From assembly GCA_018389105.1 (NCBI GenBank), contig JACATO010002131.1, positions 1,106,001-1,170,000 on the forward strand: 64,000 nt of DNA. The letters run 5' to 3'. The translations under genes were made by a program, and so were the position numbers. The stretch's first letter is position 1, and the number at the start of each line of letters is the position of its first letter. The DNA is from Nautilus pompilius (taxonomy: Eukaryota > Mollusca > Cephalopoda > Nautilida > Nautilidae). The notes under the pieces were generated by a model that was not told the origin of the DNA, did no database searches, and saw only the letters and a program-made list of their open reading frames with translations. Below, one piece after another: positions 25,366 to 39,472 of the stretch.

Positions 25366-25433
25366 CTGTGAAATTAATTTTGCCATAAAGATCCTGAATT
25401 TGAGGAGCCAATCCCAACTTGAATAGGTATAAA
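25366..25433 (-). CDS. IQGAP: IQGAP exon: end of CH domain, GC donor
   Basis: The 68-nt exon reads (S)LYLFKLGLAPQIQDLYGKINFT and ends with the first base of a Glu codon. The acceptor TTTCAG follows a long T-rich tract. The donor reads CACAG|GCGAGT, so this intron appears to be GC-AG rather than GT-AG. The only nearby GT (CACAGGCGA|GTATG) would break the frame with the next exon, while the GC site gives the conserved NFTEEEIS. A Tc1 element ends only 51 bp upstream of the acceptor. No in-frame stop occurs. It forms the last helix of the CH domain. Confidence 0.92.
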
Positions 25434-25484
25434 CTGAAATTTAAAACAAAAACAAAAAAAAAAGTTGAAATGCACCAACATATA

Positions 25485-26943
25485 CAGGTGCATCTAAAAA
25501 AATTAGAATATTGTGGAAGAGTTCATTTTTTCCTGTAATTTAATTCAAACAGCGAAACTTTCATATATTCTAGATTCATTACACAAAGTGAAATATTTCA
25601 AGCCCTTTTTTTGTTTTAATTTTGATGATTACGGCTTATTGCTCATGAAAATAAAAAATCCACTATCTCAAAATATTTCATAAGATCAATTAAAAAAAGA
25701 AAAGAAAGAAAAAGGATTTATAATATAGAAATGTTGAACTTCTGAAAAGTATGTTCATTTATGCACTCAATACTTGGTCAGGGCTCCTTTTGCACAAATC
25801 ACTGCACCAATGCAGCGTGGCATGGAGGCGTCGATCAGCCTGTGGCACTGCTGAGGTGTTATGGAAGCCCAGGTTGCTTTGATAGCGGCCTTCAGCTCAT
25901 CTGTATTGTTGGGTCTGGTGTCTCTCATCTTCCTCTTGACAATACCCCATAGATACTCTATTGGGTTCAAGTCAGGTGAGTTGGCTGGCCAATCAAGAAC
26001 AGTAATACCATGGTCAGCAAACCAGTTAGTAGTTTTGGCACCGTGGGCAGGTGCCAAGTCCTGCTGGAAAAGGAAATCAACATCTCCATAAAGCTTGTCA
26101 GCAGACGGAAGCATGAAGTGCTCTAAAATCTTCTGGTAGACGGCTGTGTTGACTTTGGACTTGATAAAGCAGCAGATCAACACCAGATGATGACATGGCA
26201 TACCAAATCATCACTGACTGTGGAAACTTCACACTGGACTTCAAGCAACTTGGATTCTGTGCCTTTCCACTCTTCCTCCAGACTGTGGGACCTTGATTTC
26301 CAAATGAAATGCAAAATTTACTTTCATCTGAAAAGAGGACTTTGGACCACTGAGCAATGGTCCAGTTCTTTTTCTCCTTAGCTCAGGTAAGACACTGACT
26401 CCAGCCTCAGTCCACTCCTTGTGAAGCTCCCTCAAGTTCTTGAATCAGCTTTGCTTGACAATCCTCTCAAGGCTATAGTTATCCCTCTTGCTTGTGCACC
26501 TTTTCCTACCCCACTTTTCCCTTCCAGTCAACGTTCCATGAGTATGCTTTGATACAGCACTCTGCAAACAGCCAGCCCTTTCAGCAATGACCTTCTGTGG
26601 CTTACCCTCCTCGTGGAATGTGTCAATGAGTGTCTTCTGGACAACTGTCAAGTCAGCAGTCTTCCCCATGATTGTGTGTACTGAACCAGACAGAGATTCA
26701 TGGTATTTATACTGCATAAATATTTATTTACTCAAACTAAAAATGGAATATTCTAATATTTTGAGATGTTTTTTTTTTCTTTTTAGCTGTAAGCCGTAAT
26801 TATAAAAATTAAAATTTAAAAATGCTTGAAACATTTTAGTTTACATGTAATGGGCTAGAATATATACAATTTTCACTTTCCGAAATAACTGACAAAAAAT
26901 ATCAAACTCTTCCACAATATTCTAAGTTTTTGAGATGCACCTG
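25485..26943 (-). mobile_element. Tc1-like DNA transposon, near full length
   Basis: The element starts CAGGTGCATCTAAAAAAATT and its right end is the inverse (CAGGTGCATCTCAAAAACTT), continuing TAGAATATTGTGGAAGAGTT in both. TA flanks each side (25483-25484, 26944-26945). The 1,459-bp length suits a Tc1 element. The transposase lies on the minus strand, so it is in the same orientation as the host gene. This terminus resembles a Tc1 family I know to be widespread in fishes, lampreys and amphibians. Confidence 0.93.
25767..26669 (-). pseudogene. Tc1 transposase, frameshifted
   Basis: The reading starts at MGKTADLTVVQKTLIDTF with a paired-type DNA-binding region (VIAERAGCLQSAVSKH). Then the frame breaks between about 26445 and 26201. 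The catalytic triad is still visible: LFSDESKF-like text near 26300-26340, FLFQQDLAPAH, and SPDLNPIEYLWG with the final Glu (DD34E type). It ends ALTKY and a stop. Terminal parts are open over 144 and 90 codons, so decay is moderate. It should not encode a working enzyme as it stands. Confidence 0.88.
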
Positions 26944-28743
26944 TAGTATGAAGGTCATACAAACTGACAGATTTCATTACCACAAAGTTCTTTCTTACTT
27001 GCATGATGTAAGAAATTGATAAATGAACAATGGCATAACCTTCAATAAAAAGGCAGTGAATGCTATGGATTCATTGGCATCTACAAGTTTAGCAATATGA
27101 AAAATCCAATAAAAGCTAAAAATCTAATTTTAATTGGCAAAACTGGCCAAATGATTAATGTAGAATGCTATTGTTGGTGGATAAGAGTGGAAACATCTCA
27201 GTGTGCGTGTTTATCATTTTTTCATAGAACAGTGATCTGCAAATGTTTTTTTTTACTTGCATTAAAACAAAGGCACAATTTGCATAGAAAACCTTTGGTA
27301 TTTTACTGCTGAGTGAATGTGGGGGAGATAGTCTGATAAAAATACAAAACCATGCCACCAAACAATGTGGCATCATTATAATACAAAATACTTGTGTACA
27401 GCTTATAAGTCTCTAATAACCCAAATATTATACTGATTTATTATATTTAATTGTGTGTATACTACCTTCTATTTGGCAAACCATTTGTGAATGAAAGCTA
27501 ATCAGTTAAAAATAGCAATAGCACATTTTAAGCTTGCTTTGAATTTAAACTAACATTTGTCAAACTTTTTTGCATTGTGTTAATAAACTCACATTCATCA
27601 TAAAGTTCTGCATTACTAAAACATTAACTTCATAGGTCAACACGACATTTACTCCAGACAGTTCTTTAAAAAGTTTTAACTATATAATCATTCGTTCTGA
27701 TCGAGAAAAACACACTAATATAATAAAGACCTTAATGTTAACACCAAGGTAACAACATTGTAGCAGCATTCATATTTTTCAATGTTATTAGTGTAGCCAT
27801 TAGACTGTTTAGAAAACCAATTTTACCACCATGGTGACAATTATTGATTATGAAAATAGAATTATCCTATAGGAGCTGACTAAAGAGAACTGAGACAATC
27901 AGACCCCAGTTGCTTTAAAGCTAGTATGGTGTTGCATGTTTATATTAATCTAGAAGCTTATAAATTGATTTAGTGTATCTTTTGTGGTGGGTTTTATCTT
28001 GTTTCACATAAATTCTGCAGTATTTTTAAATGACACTTCTGCCAGCTCATGCAAACACTGCCAAAAGGAGTTCCCTGAAACAAGGAAACAGTATTCCTAT
28101 TGTTTATCAGAACTACTAATTTATTGAAATTGTAGAGATAGATAATTGTAATGCCACTATATGAACTATCCCTAAGAATTCCATTGACAGTATATGTGGA
28201 AGTAATTGAGAGATTTTGAATTCGTTCAGAGCTGATATAAAGTTAATATTCAGAATACTATAAATTGAAAATAAAGAATCCAAACTAAAGGTTTTAAATA
28301 TTAGATCATAACTGACTTTCTTTTAAAAATGGCCAACAGGTCGAGTACAATGGTTATCACATTTTAACATCTGACAAACCCCTTCATGAAAATGCCAAAA
28401 TCTTATCATACCCCACCTAAAAATATTTTTTCTCCAGAAATTTTCTTCCTTACCCGAGTATAGATTATAAAAAGCAGTGATCTTGGAAATATAAAATGTT
28501 TTTCTTTGACAATTTTATTACACTATTTATTATTACATTATGAAAACAGCAACAAATTTCCACCTTCATAGCTCATCACTTTGATTAAGCCTAAACTTGT
28601 TATTAAACTAGAAGTTTCAAGCTACTCCATGATGGATGCAGTTGCTTTGATCTGCAATAAATCTTGGAAATACAGAACCAAAGAAAATGGTTTCTTGCAT
28701 AAGTTTGTTGTTGAAATTGGTAACAAGACTGCAGCCTTTTCTG

Positions 28744-28757
28744 CCAGCAGAGGGCAC
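28744..28757 (+). promoter_or_regulatory. Possible CTCF-type site
   Basis: CCAGCAGAGGGCAC fits the vertebrate/insect CTCF core consensus CCASYAGRKGGCRS at all positions. A 14-nt match in intron sequence can be chance, and occupancy cannot be inferred. Confidence 0.25.
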
Positions 28758-31700
28758 TTGTTTCTTAAAATCAGCCAAAAGTTGATCAACGTCAGATTTC
28801 TGAAACTCCTTTTCAGTTTATAATCAGAGGAGATTGTTTTACACCCCCATAATGGACAAATGGCTAAAAACAGTTTAATTTGTGCAATACAAAAGAGAAT
28901 TATTAACATTGTCATGGTACAATATGACACTTAATTATGATATAAGAATCATTCAGGTTTAAACTTTATTAGTTCTGCCAGCAAATTTTCAGGCTAGGGT
29001 CAAAGCAGCTATACCACAATTACATCTCAGATCCTAGTGCAACTCATTCAGTCGGCAGCAGAGGAATAAGACTAGCAGAGGTCTCTCAGTAGTACTCATT
29101 CAAGAAACAAACTAACCCATTCTAAATCCCAAGTTAATCTTCTAGCATGGAGCTCAGTTAAAATGATCAATAAATATTTAATTTTAAAAAAGAAATTTGC
29201 ACATCAAACTCTTAAGAAGTCTAGTAAACTTAGAGCATAAACAGTCAAGATTGATGACAATCTATTCAACCATGCAAAGGAAATGAATACTGCTCAAATA
29301 ATCGCCGGGTAAAACAATCTGTTCTCACTGCATTAAAGAAAAATAACACTATATTCTAAACAATTTTTCAAGGTCAAAGCAGCAAAAAATTGCTACACTT
29401 TCTCCTGCCCATGACTCATCAGTATTTTCATCCCAAAAGTAGTTAGTTGAAACATATTTGGTCACTTCTACTCGTGCAAGGAAGGACTACTAAATCAATA
29501 TTTACACATTCCTCACTAGATAAAAAAAAAAAAAATGTTCAGACAGGTTCCGTCCTTCTCAAACAGGTTTCTGATCAAACGTTCAAGTGTGTAAGAACAC
29601 TTCCATTAGACTGAATTTGTATAACCTTTCTTTTACATAGTGCAGATCAAGGGAATAAGTTTACATTAAAGATCACTATTTATTGATAATTTTAAATACT
29701 AAAAAACAAAACCAACCAACCAACCAGTTATGTATCCATGCTCAAGATACTATTAGTTCCATTAAAGTGTATGTAAAAGCCATGTCATTTTTACATTTTG
29801 CTGATTACATTTCTAAACATTATCCTTTTTTACTGTAGGTTTTTTTTTTGTTGTTTTTTCTGCCAGCTAGTGTGATGTCACCGGAACTTGTGATGTGTGT
29901 AGTAGTTGGTGCTTCCCAAGATTACCACTTTTCTAAGAAATGTAAATAAAATAGGAAATTTGATTTGGTGTACTGTATAAAAGCAAATTTTTAAAATATT
30001 TAGGAGAATCTAAAATAACTAATTCGTTTCTGCACATAAAGCTCTTATTTACACGAAGAAACAGGGATAATTTTATAGCTGCTTGGCACCTGAGATTACT
30101 GATGTATCCCACCAGTGGGTAGAGAATAAAGATAACACTAACTGATACAATTCTGTTTTTTTACTAATCTCAGCCAACCATAAAGAAAGTATCATGCAAC
30201 TGGAAAATGATAAAAGCTGGTCCTATTTAACTTTTATACATTTTAACCTCCTGAATTAGTACAGTAATAAACAGACTCCTACAGATGTGTCAGTTCAAAA
30301 TAATGGCTACACCCAATAATATCACGTGCTATTTTAAAAAGCACATTTAAATGACTTAAACCAACAAAAAGAAAACTGTCTCTAAACAGCGAGAGATAAA
30401 AAAAAAAGGGGAGGGCATTTGAAGTCTAAAAGGCAAATATATATATGTCACTGTGCAGTTTACTGAGAAACAAAACAGGTAATTTGGGTTTACATTAGTC
30501 GTCTTTCATTTAATGAATGCCAAACTACTTTCAAAGTTAGATTTAAATTCCTGTCCGTAAAATCCTAGTGCTAGATGATTTTTTTTTTTTTGCAATTAAA
30601 ATAAACAACACAAGAAAAATCCATGACTCATCTCGTTACTTGTACCACCCACAACTTAGAAGGGTAGATGGGGGAATAAGTAAACAATTCTTTTGAGCAT
30701 CTACAGGTATGGCAGATACTTCTGAAGATCTAGGACATATACTTTTGATTATAAAGTTAATAAAGATACTCGGATAAAGCAGTTGATAAGTATTTATTTT
30801 TTAAAATAATAAAACGAAGGCATTTCTAAAAAAATGAAATGAAATGCTATAGTAATTAGATATACAGATACCACTCCAGCAAGAACAAAATTATTCTGAG
30901 CCCCACCAGCCACCTTGTTTCAATAGTCATTTCCTAGCAGTTAGCCCCGAGACAAACTGTTCGTGGTGTGCAAATTTTCACACTGATTTTATTTGCAGCA
31001 ATTTTTGTACAGTGGTGCAATCTAACCTCGAATCAATGGCCCAGTGGTTATACTAAGCTAGCCAAATGTTTAACCTATTAACTGACTCATCTTATATTTG
31101 TCTCTAGTTCATTAATATTCTAGTTTATTTTTTAAATAGCTGTTGTTGTTGTTTTTTGATGATATTACACATACATGGTAAAGGATATACTATCTATTTA
31201 TTTATAACCTAGATTTAAAATACTAGCTTTGTTTATTGTCAATTAAGTGTAGTTTTTTTTAAAAAAAAAACAAAACAAACTAAGTATCAAATTTGACAGA
31301 TCTAGATTTTACAAAGATTTTTGTTGTATTGTACACACCAAAATACCAGACTCAGTGTAAAATCCATAAATACTGTATATTCAATGTCATTTCCAGAAAT
31401 CTTTTCACACATACATTATTATGAAACAAAAAAAAAACAAAAAAAAAAAAAATCAAAGGTTTTCAAAATTAAAAACTTCAGGAATATTTCTCTCTCCCCC
31501 TACCCTATTTCTTTCTGCAATGATTTTATTATACTCTTAGAATTTCTTAGGTTATTAAAATATGAACTCTATGCCAGCTCAACTACTTTTCGTCAAAGTG
31601 TTGAATAAATTATATCAACAGTTTGTTTCATAACTTTGTAACTATATTTGCACGCTTGCAAGTTAATATCTTTCTATTGGTAATGAGTAATCTTGCTATA

Positions 31701-34089
31701 ACAGACTGCACAAGCATAAAAGGGCATTTCCATTGCAAACATATTTATGATAAATAGAGCAGGTAGAAGACCAATTAAAGTGTTCAAATAAAGATAGTTG
31801 CCATGATCTTTTTCAAATAAATTAGTTTTATTAAAATTTCTCTTATCTAGAAAAAAATCTATAACTATGCACAAACATTTTCTCCATTGTCTTAAATTAT
31901 GATAAATTAGTTGTTCCAGAAATAGTCAATAATCACTGCTTACAGAATCTATACATGCTGCAGTGTCAAGGAAATTAAATAAAGCTCTAACTCAAAGAAT
32001 GCACATGAAATTATGTAAAACTCTTTAATCTCTAGCACATTAAAGCAAGAACTGAACTCAAAATATTTCAGAAATATCAGAAGATCAAGGTAAATGAAAG
32101 TCTAATTTAAAATATAATTTGAAAGAGCTTTGAGTATGATCATTTAAATATATAGTTAAAGTCTGTAATTTTTGAGAAAATGTATTATTCTTAAAATCCT
32201 AGGCAACAAAAGAAAAATTGTCAAACTATAATTTTATGAATTAGACCAAAGGCTGATAGCTAAAAATGAAAAATGTGTAAGGAATTTTGCCCATATTTCT
32301 TATGGTGTCTTTAATACGAGATACAGTTAAATCATTTACCTAAACTTAGGTATCAGGCTTTTGTGCAACTGTCTAGATAGCTGGTCAGTGATATAATTAC
32401 TCTTATCTTTTAGACTGTATATTGTTTAGAAAGCAACAGTAACTTCTCAGTTCCAGACCTTTGCCATCTGATATGTCACTATTCTATCTATTTTAATCTG
32501 ATTTGTTTGGAAAAGTAAATTAGTCTTTCTAAAGCTTCGGTTTTAGCTTTCAGCTTTACTACTACTATTTCCAGGCCTTTATCAAAAAATCTGAACATGG
32601 TTACAATTTACAAACTGAAACATGATATCTAATTGCGTTATTATATAAATCCATTGCAAAAATAACTTGCTTACAAGTCAGCATGTCAGATAATTAGTAA
32701 AAATCTAAGATACTCTTTCTTTGCACCACTCATGCCACAATTGGCAAACAATCTTCTAGAAAAGCCACAAGATGTAGACAAAAATTATATGAATGATAAT
32801 GAGATTCTATTGAGTATTTCATTGATTTTCAAAAACAAGATTTACATATTTTTGGCATATAGAAAGAAAAGGCTGGAATGTTAAAGTTGATTCTGGTTGT
32901 ACTTTGTTTTGTATGTTGCTATTTTTGTAGTTGAAAAAGAATTTTTCCAAACTGAGTAAGAATTAGGTTAGTTAGTGAGACAACCTAGGGTATAAACAAA
33001 GTATTCTTAAATGAGGCCCATTGGAACCTCATTCCTAGAACAATTTATCACCTTCCAAAGGTTGAGCTCACTTAAACTTGATGAACTTCTGAGATGAAGT
33101 TTGCTGTAAGGCTGAGAGATACATGTGTAGGAGTGCCAAATTCAATATAGCATCCTCATTTCATTGATACATTTTGAAAAAGTTCTATGAAGTAAAAATA
33201 TCCAAAAGAAAAGTTATGCACTGAAAGTGTTTATTGAGCAATATGTAGAGTGTCTCAATTTAAAAAAAAAAAAGATGAAAAAAATCGAAGCTACATTTCT
33301 ATTTTTCTTTTCCATGTGAGTCGGTTAGGCAATGCTCATCTATTTTAAACCCTGAACTACTAACAGTACACAGAGGATACCAGAAAATTATTGTGATTCT
33401 TAAGACCCATCACTGTGGCAGTTACTTATTTATCACAATAGCAACAAAAAGAAATACTGCTCCCCTCAACACTACCAGAGTTTCCAAAGTACACAATTTC
33501 CATGAACTTTACACATACCTGAAATGGCTTGGGAGCCTTGCCTTTAAGGCACCAGAGGACATATCTTCAAAAATGGATATTGTGAAAGATTACAATACAA
33601 AGTACAGTGGAAACAAGTTACCTGCCTCAACTTTAGTTGGAACATTTTACAACAGCAACAGGAGAATGAAAGGAAAAATCAAATTAAAGAATAGATAGAT
33701 AGAAAAACAAGAGGTTAAAGAAAAGAGAAAAAGAAAGAAAAAAGTTGAGCAGAAACGGCAGAACATGGTGGCTTAAAGAATGCAAAGGACACACCCCAGC
33801 TATATGCTTCATTACTTATTAAATTAATATATTTTTAATTTCCTTTATTAAAATTTTTATCCACTCAAATTACTTATAGATTTGGCCTAATGTTATGCCT
33901 TTGAGCATGGACTGTTCCATTTTTAAATAAAGCCAAGTGTGTATAAAAAGTAAATTTGACAACTAGTAAAATTCAAAATACATTTTTAATATAAAAATTA
34001 CTTATCTGAAAAAGACTGCAACATGGCCTGTAAATAAACAAAAAATAATTATTTAGTTGTGCTAGCTATAAACTTCAAAACTGGCTTAC

Positions 34090-34166
34090 CTAAGTGCATG
34101 AACACAGTAGATTGCCCTAGGAACATTTTTCTTGTCATATATATCTGTTGTTTCTGGATAAAAGAT
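34090..34166 (-). CDS. IQGAP: IQGAP exon: CH domain, third segment
   Basis: This exon encodes IFYPETTDIYDKKN then VPRAIYCVHAL, and ends with two bases (AG) of a split Ser codon. It is 77 nt long, starting in phase 0. FYPETTDIYD is a hallmark of animal IQGAP CH domains. The acceptor is TTTGTAG|ATC and the donor AG|GTAAG, both good consensus sites. The AG is completed by the first T of the next exon (AGT, Ser), giving the conserved HALSLYLFKLGLAPQI junction. Confidence 0.93.
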
Positions 34167-37100
34167 CTACAAAGAGACAAGAGACAATTATCAATCTTTT
34201 TAGTAGTATGCGAAAAGCCAAGTAATTGATAAATAATACTTTCAGTGCTCAACAAAGAAAAAGCTATATTCTCTCAATTTTATGGATTAGCCAAACCATT
34301 TTATGTTAATTATGTTAAACCTTTAAGGAATAGCCAGAATGCTTCTATCTATATTTTCAATGAAGAAATATTAGTGAAGTGGGTGCATAATTTGAGATGG
34401 CATCCGTTGAACAAGATAATATTCATTAACAGTCCCAAAAGATTTCCATATCAACTTGTACATAATTCATTTCATCCCATATGGCTGCTGGCAGAAAAAA
34501 CTGGTAAATCAAGCTGAAAATTAAAGATCAGAAAGGCCTGGCCATCCAAGCTTGAATAGCAGCTGTCCTAGTTATCACTAATGGATTAGATGGCCATGTG
34601 CTCCTGTAGCATGAAGAAAACTACAATTTTCAACTATTATTTTAAGAGTCATTAGTCATTGCTATACATAGAGAATTTTATTTATAAAAAGTCAACCAGC
34701 TTATGCTTAATCTAAAAAGTATCCAATTTAACTTAAACACAGTAAGCCAAACATCAGTTAAAGGGAAAATAAAACAAACAGTTGATATAAATATGCTCAT
34801 ATCTGGTCAACTAAAATGGGCATTTTTGTTACAATGCACGCTTTCAATTTTCAAATGAAAAATGATTTCATTAAAGAAACAAAATCCAATGATATTTATT
34901 TGGGTTCCTTGAAAGCCTAAAGTGTAGTAATAATGACGATGTTAATGAAGACAACTATCTGAAAAATTATCAATAAAATTTACAAGATGAGCATGCAGAA
35001 TTGGAAATGCCAACTTTCTAACACAGGCACAGAAAGAGAACTGACTTATGAGCCAAAGTAGAGGAAATACAACACCTTAGGCATGCAATGATCTAGGGTG
35101 GTTTCAAGGAATATCCTCCCACCTCCCAACTAAAACTGATGCATCTTCATGCACTCTAAGCCTAAAATTAACATTTAGAAAACCTTTACATATTGATTTT
35201 AACTTGCAGAAGTCATACCCTGATGAATTATGTCATGGTAAAAAATCAGGTTAAGAATTAAGTTTATAATTTTTCAAACTTTCTTCCCAATCAGTACATT
35301 CTCCAATCTATTTAGGTTTTTGAAACAGGATAAAAAAATGATATAGATGTAGCAAAACAATTGTTTTATTCTTATTTCGTTTAATAGGCACCCATAAGCA
35401 TTGAGAAATTCCTCGCAGTTTGTCTCTTGAAGATAATATTGTGTTCGGTACATCTGACAGAAGTCTAACTTGTGACTTGGACAGATGTGTCACTTATGCC
35501 ATTCTTCAAGAGAATCTTTGAAGTGTCAGAGTTGTGACACTTTTAGCAAATATAAGCAGTTTGGGGTCAGCTTTTTGACATCAGGCTGACTGACTAAAGT
35601 TCCTCTCACAACAACACTTAAGTGAAACATGAAGAAATCTTTAGCACAGCAACAGATAACTTTGATCTCTTTGTGCTGTTTTTGTTTGCTTTTACAGAAA
35701 TCATATTCCCTCTGTGCAGCACTTATGCTCACACACCAAAACTTTTCACAATGCGAGTTTTTTCCCTTCAGTTTTATAAAACATGAGGTGATCAAAATCT
35801 TTTAAAGAAAAACTCACATAGAAGAAAGAAAACAGAATTCCAAATTACACTATAGTGTTTTTTTTTTTTTTAAATTATTGAATGATAGCATTCCATCTTT
35901 GGCCAGTACTGGCTCCTAGACAACAACTTGGCAGTTATTTTATAGCCAGTTTTCTCAATATGAGAAACAGCAAGTATTTTCAGTTTGAAATACTAAAATT
36001 AAACGTTTAAATTTGTTTGTGTGGAATGCCGAGCAGCTCCACCTAAATTGGGATGGTTGGCTTCTCTCCAGGCAGATGCACAAAACACCAACAATAATAC
36101 TTTAAAAGATATTTAGAACATTACTGAGTTTTACATTACAAGTTGATTTAAAAAGTGATAGTGGCAATAAAATTATCTTCCGAATCAGATGAGTTTTAAA
36201 ATCGTTGTCCAATTGCCATAATAAACTGTCCTCTTCCATCTAAGGAATTTTATATGCAACACATCTTAAGTGTTAAGACTTCAGACAGTCTTCCAATTGC
36301 CCTTGACCTATTTTTCCCCTTCATTTGGTGATGTGACATGCTTTAATGTCCAACACTGTTTATCCCCCGAATATTCTTCTTCAAATGACTTGACAAATCT
36401 AATGATTGCCATTGTAATGTTAAGCCACCTGGAATCACAGCAAGATCAGTCTATGAATCTTGCAGAAATCGCTTTATCAATAAGATACTGCTTGATAGCA
36501 CTAAGCAACAAATAACTAACTGCCATAGTCAGGTGAACACATTTATTCATCCTGTTCCAATTGTTCTTATAATTAATACCTTTTGAGGAGTTCATTCCTT
36601 TTTAGTTTTCTTCTTTTGAAAACTGACAGCACAAACAACAACAATCAGTGTTTGAAGACTTGTCAAAGGAGTCATCAGTAGTTGGTCTGCCTTACTAATT
36701 TATCTGATCACAGTTAATGAAATGTAATGTTATAACTGGAACATCTCTTCAAAATCTGTTGAATGACTGAAATTCTTTGGCAGCCATCCACACATGTAAA
36801 ACTTGCTTTGTAAAATGCCTTACGTTTTTACTATTTAAACAGCTTTAATAAGCATTTTGATAGTAATAGATTTATTGACCATGTAGATAACTAATAAATA
36901 TGAGTCTTCTAATAATGGATATCTTTTACTCTTGCCCATGAAAGTCTTTACATATAGAACACTAGATATCACTCTTCTGTTGCCTCAAATAAGTATTGCT
37001 AAAAAAAACAACATTCCACTTGCAACTTTAAGCAAAAAAGAAAGCCTTTCAATTGAAAGTTTTGTATAGTAAAAAAATTTTTTTTTACAATCTGCAATGC

Positions 37101-39394
37101 TAAGTAACCAGAGAGAAAAATGAAGGTGCCACCTGAGTCAAGAATGATAAACTGGCTTCAGCTACATTCATTGATAAAAAAAAAGTTAAAGTGCATTGTT
37201 GACAAATGTAAGATGCAGCTTAGATTTAATAGTTAAAATGAATGAATAAAAAGGGTTTTAGAATCACAGTGTCCAAAGGCAGATGACAAGACGTATCTGG
37301 TCTGATGAATAACAAACATTTCTTCAGTTTTGCATCAGAACTACCTTAGAAATTGCCTGACATAATACTATATCGAAGGAGAGGACTATCAAGGATAGTC
37401 AGGTAATCAACATTAGCAACAACCAACCACACTACACTAAAAAATATTGCAAGATTTTAAAATTCTGCATTTCTTACAACAAAAAAAATTGGTAAAAACT
37501 ATGCAAACAAAATTTAATTTGGATTCTCTTCACATATACATTGTTAGAAAACAGTTCATAAGTTAAATGAATACTGAATGTCATTTTTTAAAAGTAATTG
37601 TGCTACAAAACTTGTTTTAGGTGGTGGTATTGTTTATCTTTAGCCTGATATCTTTAGACAACCACCGCCAATGATTTAAGTAAATAGCTTTGCACATGGT
37701 CTAAAACCTATACTATCTACGGCATATTCATGCAACAAATACAGGCTAAAATACATCAATAAATTTTCAACCATAAACTGATAATGACTGGAATTAAAAC
37801 ATTATTCCAAAAACAAATACAGCCCTCATTCTCTTAGGGACATAAAGCAGATATTTTCCTTTTCCATTTCTAAAATCTGACAGATTTCCTAATTGAATTT
37901 TGTGCTCTCGAATCAAAACCACCATTATATCAATTACCCAAAACTAAGTTTTTGAAAAATTGAATTAATTTCTGAAGTGAACAGGAAATATTAAATGAAT
38001 TCTAATGTGTTCCCTGTTTATACCAACTGCTTACTTAATACATATTTCATTCTTTTGCAAGCAGCCACATTCACCTTTACCTCTTTTAATGCATCAACAA
38101 TAAGATCTAATATGCATTATTTATCTCTGCTAACCTGGCTGAAGTAGAAAATTATTCTAAATTTCTCCAGATTCCTCAATCCTCCAGAAACTCAAGGATT
38201 TAGTTTTCCATCCACATAATTAAGTTAAAAATTTTCCATATCATATTTACAAATTTATTTTCTGATTTTCAGTGACTAAAACTGGCCTTTTGTGCAATAA
38301 GTTCATCAATAAAATGTGAACAATAATTATAAATTCTAATTTCACAGTTAAATTATCACAGCGAATATTTTGGACACTAGTTGTTTGCATACAATCCACC
38401 GCTGCCCCCACCCCTCGTTAAACATATCCTAGGTATCTCTTTTAGTGGTATAAGCCACTTATGGCCAGGAACAGCTAACTAGAAACTATGACAAAGCATA
38501 AGAACATTAAACCCTCCAACATTCTTTATTAACCCAACCAATCTGACCTATTTGTTAGCTTCAGGTTTCACGTGTTAATGCACCAAACAAGTTTTCCACA
38601 ACATCAGACAGCTTTTTATTTATTTATTTTAAGGTTTCAGTTAAATTTGGCCTTTGAGATTCATTCATTCAAGAAACAATTTACTATGGTTTGGTAATTT
38701 TAATAGCAGCATTATTTACCCTAGAGAACACTCTTGCATTAATTTGTTGCTGAAACCAATCAATATAAAGAGAGTGACATTCATTACTTTTACCAGCTAC
38801 AGAAAGTTATTCCATGCTGCAATGCTTTTGGTCATTCGAGTTTTTAGAAATTTCTTTGACAGCAACTTAAGCATGCATGAATTTTTACAACGAAAGTCAA
38901 AGCAAACTAGAAGTCTGCTTGATAATCATCATTTCATAAAAAAATAATTCTAACAATATTCAGTGAGTAGTGTACAGAAACAGCAATACCTCTGAAATAA
39001 AACAAGTTTCCATCAATCTATTTTTATTCATTTGTCATACCAATCATAAATAGTTGTCAGTGTCTTCAAAGGTCTCTTCCAATACTAGATTTGTCATACT
39101 ATTCCTGTTTTAATACTTATCCTCAAATAGCAGCACTTCACAACACTGGTTTACTTCCTTCAATGAAGTCTGAGACTAGAAACTTATTTGCTGAAGTGAA
39201 ACCAAGCCATTCCAAAGTATCTTGGGGAATTAAACATTGGAACAGTTCTAATCAGCTGGTGCCATGAGATGGAAATACTCGACATCTGGAAATACTTCAA
39301 AATTAATCCATCTCCCTTATATCCATACAATACAACAAAGCCTAAGAAAAAACTGCTAAAATAATTCTTAAATGAATCTCTCAACACAACTTAC
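34167..39394 (-). other. IQGAP intron, about 5.2 kb
   Basis: This is AT-rich sequence between the GLPT and IFYPETT exons. I see no gene, RNA or named repeat in it. Confidence 0.8.
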
Positions 39395-39472
39395 AGTAGG
39401 AAGGCCGACCAACTCCATAGCTATCAGCCAATGGTTGATGTTATCTGTATGTCTGAAGTGAAGTCCAGTAGC
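39395..39472 (-). CDS. IQGAP: IQGAP exon: CH domain, second segment
   Basis: This exon has 26 codons in phase 0 at both ends: ATGLHFRHTDNINHWLIAME followed by LVGLPT. GLHFRHTDN is nearly invariant in IQGAP1, 2 and 3. The DNIN..WL form is closer to IQGAP3 and to non-vertebrate proteins as I remember them than to human IQGAP1 (DNVIQWL). The acceptor is TTTTTTAG|GCT and the donor ACT|GTAAGT. It joins in frame to the exon ending TRYK upstream and to IFYPETTD downstream. No in-frame stop is present. Part of the F-actin-binding CH fold. Confidence 0.93.

Larger units (their letters stand above)
25434..34089 (-). other. IQGAP intron, about 8.7 kb
   Basis: This intron holds the Tc1 element at 25485-26943 close to its 3' end. 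The remaining 26950-34080 is AT-rich with poly-A/T runs and no recognisable gene or repeat. Confidence 0.8.

Noticed and set aside
28744-28757. CTCF-type site as a functional insulator
   Set aside because: The core consensus fits, but one 14-nt match in 64 kb is not enough; kept only as a low-confidence feature.
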